Origin: Atrichornis clamosus | Lineage: Eukaryota > Chordata > Aves > Passeriformes > Menuridae | DNA length: 64,000 bases | Reading direction: 5' to 3' | Assembly: GCA_013400975.1 (NCBI GenBank) | Contig: WBMZ01002715.1 | Span: 86,717 to 150,716 of the forward strand | In this document: positions 61,041 to 64,000 of the stretch, piece after piece | Layout: every line of letters starts with the position of its first letter | Numbering within the stretch: position 1 is the stretch's first letter | Notes under the pieces: model-generated | Told to the model about the DNA's origin: nothing | The model's database searches: none | Seen by the model: the letters and a program-made list of their open reading frames with translations, nothing else | Made by a program: the position numbers and the translations under genes

Positions 61041-64000
61041 GTGCCATTATTTCTGGGCAGAAACTGGTAAAGTAATATTAGCGCTCCAGTAGTATCGCTT
61101 CCGCTCATCCCCCTTATACTTTGAAGTAGAGCTGCGCCTCTTTTATGCACGGGACTAAAGAAGCATCACAAAAGCCTGTAGTGAAAGCTCTCTTATTTTC
61201 ATAAAGCACAACGGGAGCTGAGGATGCATTACTGCGAAATTACTTAACATAACGCATCACCTTCAGCCATGGGTTAAATGGGAGGAAAGAACTTTTAGTC
61301 TAATTTGCTGCTTTTCACACAGCTGAAAACAGAGGCGAACTGCTAACAGCTGAGGAATCACCCACAGTATCAGCAGTTGATGTAAATGCGGATTTTTATT
61401 TTCAAACAAAGTTGTTCACTAAATCTTCTTTCTAGTGACTAGATGTGTATAGTGTGTAAATTTTGTACCAGCTGATGTAAAAAGTCATTCTCTTTCCTTT
61501 GACATACTTGGGGTATAGACCCAGGTAACCACGCAGAGAGACCAGTAGCTTTATTTTAGGTGCAAAGTAGCAATTCCCTCAGATCAGGCCTGTCTTTTCC
61601 AGAGTTAGAGACATCATTGAAACAGGGGTATATAATGAAGGGATATATAATGCAGCCACAAACAAGGGCAACGGGGCTATTTTCTGGGGGAAGATGAGGG
61701 ACAATGGGAGCTAGCCATGCTGAGGTCCCACTGGAGGCAGTGCAGCAGGCACTGGTTTGCTAAAAGAGGAATTCAGTCCAGCGAGTCTGCTCCAAGGACT
61801 CTGTAGAGGAATGGGGGCAGTGAAGAAAGATGGTACCAAAGAAATAAATAGGTTCTTTCCCACCGTCTTCCATACTTGGTTGGGGTTTTTTTGTTTTTTT
61901 CCTCCAGCAAGTAAAGCAAAGGGAAAAGACCACACCGGAAGATGAATTGCACTGTCTTGGCTAACTCTTTCTGCTGAGCTTGAATACGTTTGCAAAACAG
62001 ACATGTAGAACCCAAGTAAGAAAGCTGAAGTAATTAGAGTTAGAATGTGGGGCTTTTGTCCCTGCTGTAATTGTCCCTGGGCCAGATGAGAAACATTAGA
62101 CATCCAACAGGTGATGTTTTCAGATGAGTTGAACAGTTCCTCCTTTCTCTAAAGGCTACATACTTTTCCTATCTAATCAGTGATACTAAATGGGGAGGTG
62201 CTGACACAAGCAGGAATAACCAATTACCTCATCAGTGTGGCAGCAGCTCTCCCTTTAAAGTGAGCAATTCATTGTGGGTTTGGGAGGTTTTGGTTTTGTT
62301 TTGCTTTGCTTTTTAATTCTCTCTTTAGTGCAGGAACCTGCAGTCACCTTTAGGACTGTTCTAGTCTTACTTTACATCTATGCTGTAGATGTACGTACTA
62401 TACTACTGGCTATTACTCTCTAATTGCTCCTGCAATCAAAACAAATGTAAAGCAAGTAACTCAGTTGCCAGCATTTTTTAACTCATGTTATTAGTGGCTT
62501 TGACCTAAGAACTTGAGGAAGCTGAATCACCATAGCTAAATGTAACAGTGTGTACATAACCAAGAACAGCAAGTGCTTCTTCTGGAAAACTTAAGAGCAT
62601 GTCTTTTGTTCCCCAGCAGAGACTGACTATCCCTATGTGGGGAAAAACTCCTGTAATTTCACAGAGGTGACCAGTAGAGCTGCAACAGAACTATTCAAGG
62701 ACTTAAAGCAAGTGGGAAAGCAACCCTCCACAATGCAGTGACAATTGTTTCTTCACCCTCTTTAAAAGTAACTCCCCTCGCAAAACTGCATCATGTTTGT
62801 ATGGCTGAGTTTGTTTTGTTGGGTTTTTTTAAATGTAGATTATGTAGTGAATTTGTGTCATGCTTTGCTGTGACAGTCCTCTGGATTGTAACTGGCAATT
62901 ACATTTCATCTACAAAGCATTATTAACCTCTCAGCTGCACCATTAAAGCATCGACATTGTCTACTGGCCACGCTGTACAATGTCAAATTAGAGAAGCTGA
63001 AGCTACTACTAAGAGTGGGGAAGTGACTTTCAGTGGAACTACAAATGAGGCTGCTTACACCTTCCATACTGCACAGGCTTGAGGCCACAGCTGCCAAGAG
63101 CCTGTGCCCCCGCTTCTTTCTAGGGAGGCCCAGCCAGAGCTTCCCAGGACCAGTGGCTGCACCACATTCCAGCGTGAAAGATTTGGCCAGCTCTATTTAT
63201 ACTTCTGCCACAAGACCACAAGCACCAGGGCAGAGACAGAAGGTGTATGTTCCTTTCTTGAGGAGCTGATGTGTTACTGAGATGAGTAAAACCTCAAGAT
63301 AGTCATGAAAGAATGGTAAAGTGTTGCAGAAAGTCAAGCCATTTTCAGGATTACTAGATCAAGTACAAGTTAGTGTAATGATTATTTAATAATCACTTTA
63401 AAAAAAAATAAATTAATACCTCCTATGAGCAGTGTTATGAACCAGCAGTAAGGCGTAACTCATGCTGCTGGCTGCACTGGACTTTAGTCTGTTCAGGAGT
63501 TTGGATGAGATGGGGCCCTGAACTCTTGATTTGGGACCAATTTTGTTCTGATGCTGTCCCCTGCCTTCCTCCATGTGAACCATTCCTCACATGGTCTTGC
63601 CTTTCCAAGTCTGACATGGCATACTTCTTCCTCACCTCCTGCTCTTTTTTGGTGTAGATTTTCTGTCTACCATCATACTTTGGCATCATGTGGTGCCATC
63701 ACTCCTGACTATAAACCTCATGGTTATGCTAGCTAGCAGGCGTAGGAGCCTTCTCAGATGGAGTCCATTTGTTTATGATAGAGATGAAATAATTAAAATT
63801 TCTCCCTGGATGCACATCTCCTAAAGCAGGTATCTTCAGAAACCCAAAAGCATGCTTTTTCCTTGTCTGGAACATATGTAAATAACTCCTCTTTCTAAAA
63901 TAGAAATGAGAGGACCCTTGTATGGCAACACATTTGCTCTTATGGCAGCAGATGAAGAGCGGCCAGGAATAGCGGGCAGGTGTGGTGGCTTTGTGTTTCT
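61041..64000. other. Right end; no gene recognised
   Basis: AT-rich to mid-GC sequence with G/T-rich simple stretches (61880-61905, 62280-62312). An 84-codon minus ORF at 63435-63689 is highly charged (KYDGRQKIYTKKEQEVRKKY near its start), but I do not recognise it and see no gene structure around it. Confidence 0.5.

Noticed and set aside
60419..61075. 218-codon plus-strand ORF
   Set aside because: No recognisable domain, spans AT-rich and CpG-rich parts, and has an equally long ORF opposite it; better explained by GC bias.
63435..63689. 84-codon charged minus-strand ORF
   Set aside because: Charged composition is suggestive, but there is no family match, no splice or poly-A structure and no retained neighbour; insufficient for a gene call.
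50461..64000. Exons of the usual upstream neighbour PPP1R12A
   Set aside because: Expected from vertebrate gene order, but no ankyrin-repeat or C-terminal coding segment was recognised; the gene probably lies further right.

Overview
This is a 64 kb piece of a vertebrate nuclear genome, almost certainly a bird. Evidence for a bird: CR1 LINE copies with the typical avian 3' end, two copies of an LTR that resembles a common avian ERVL-type family, and a PAWR-like protein whose variable parts differ from the mammalian sequence. A songbird or other neoavian is my guess, from recalled repeat consensus only. There are no operons, no CRISPR array, no rRNA or tRNA, and no bacterial-type genes.

One protein-coding gene is supported: PAWR (Par-4, PRKC apoptosis WT1 regulator), on the minus strand. 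Its promoter lies in a CpG island at about 48.4-50.5 kb. A probable non-coding first exon ends at 49620. The first coding exon runs 49217 to 48581, with its ATG at 49051. An intron of about 39.9 kb follows, then a 129-nt in-frame exon at 8689-8561. The last exons, which should encode the C-terminal leucine zipper, were not found and should lie left of position 1. The two exons give 200 contiguous codons covering the N-terminal NLS, the SPRY-binding ELNNN motif and the SAC region with its RRST phosphorylation site.

The large intron (8690-48580) is mostly AT-rich unique sequence with old CR1 remnants. It also holds one fairly complete but dead CR1 (about 40.75-43.6 kb, minus strand) carrying endonuclease and reverse-transcriptase pieces. 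At the 5' edge of that CR1 is a near-perfect hairpin flanked by 10-bp direct repeats, the oddest structure in the window. The region right of the CpG island (50.5-64 kb) is upstream of PAWR. It holds a roughly 1-kb solo ERVL-type LTR (53.9-54.9 kb), a second LTR-like block (55.6-56.1 kb), a CR1 tail (57.6 kb), a 20-bp tandem repeat in purine-rich DNA (59.65 kb) and an isolated small CpG-rich block (60.74-61.04 kb).

I found no convincing new multi-gene system. The points most worth checking are the CR1-edge hairpin, the lineage differences in PAWR (a longer Asn run and loss of the caspase-site Asp) and the isolated CpG-rich block at 60.7-61.0 kb.
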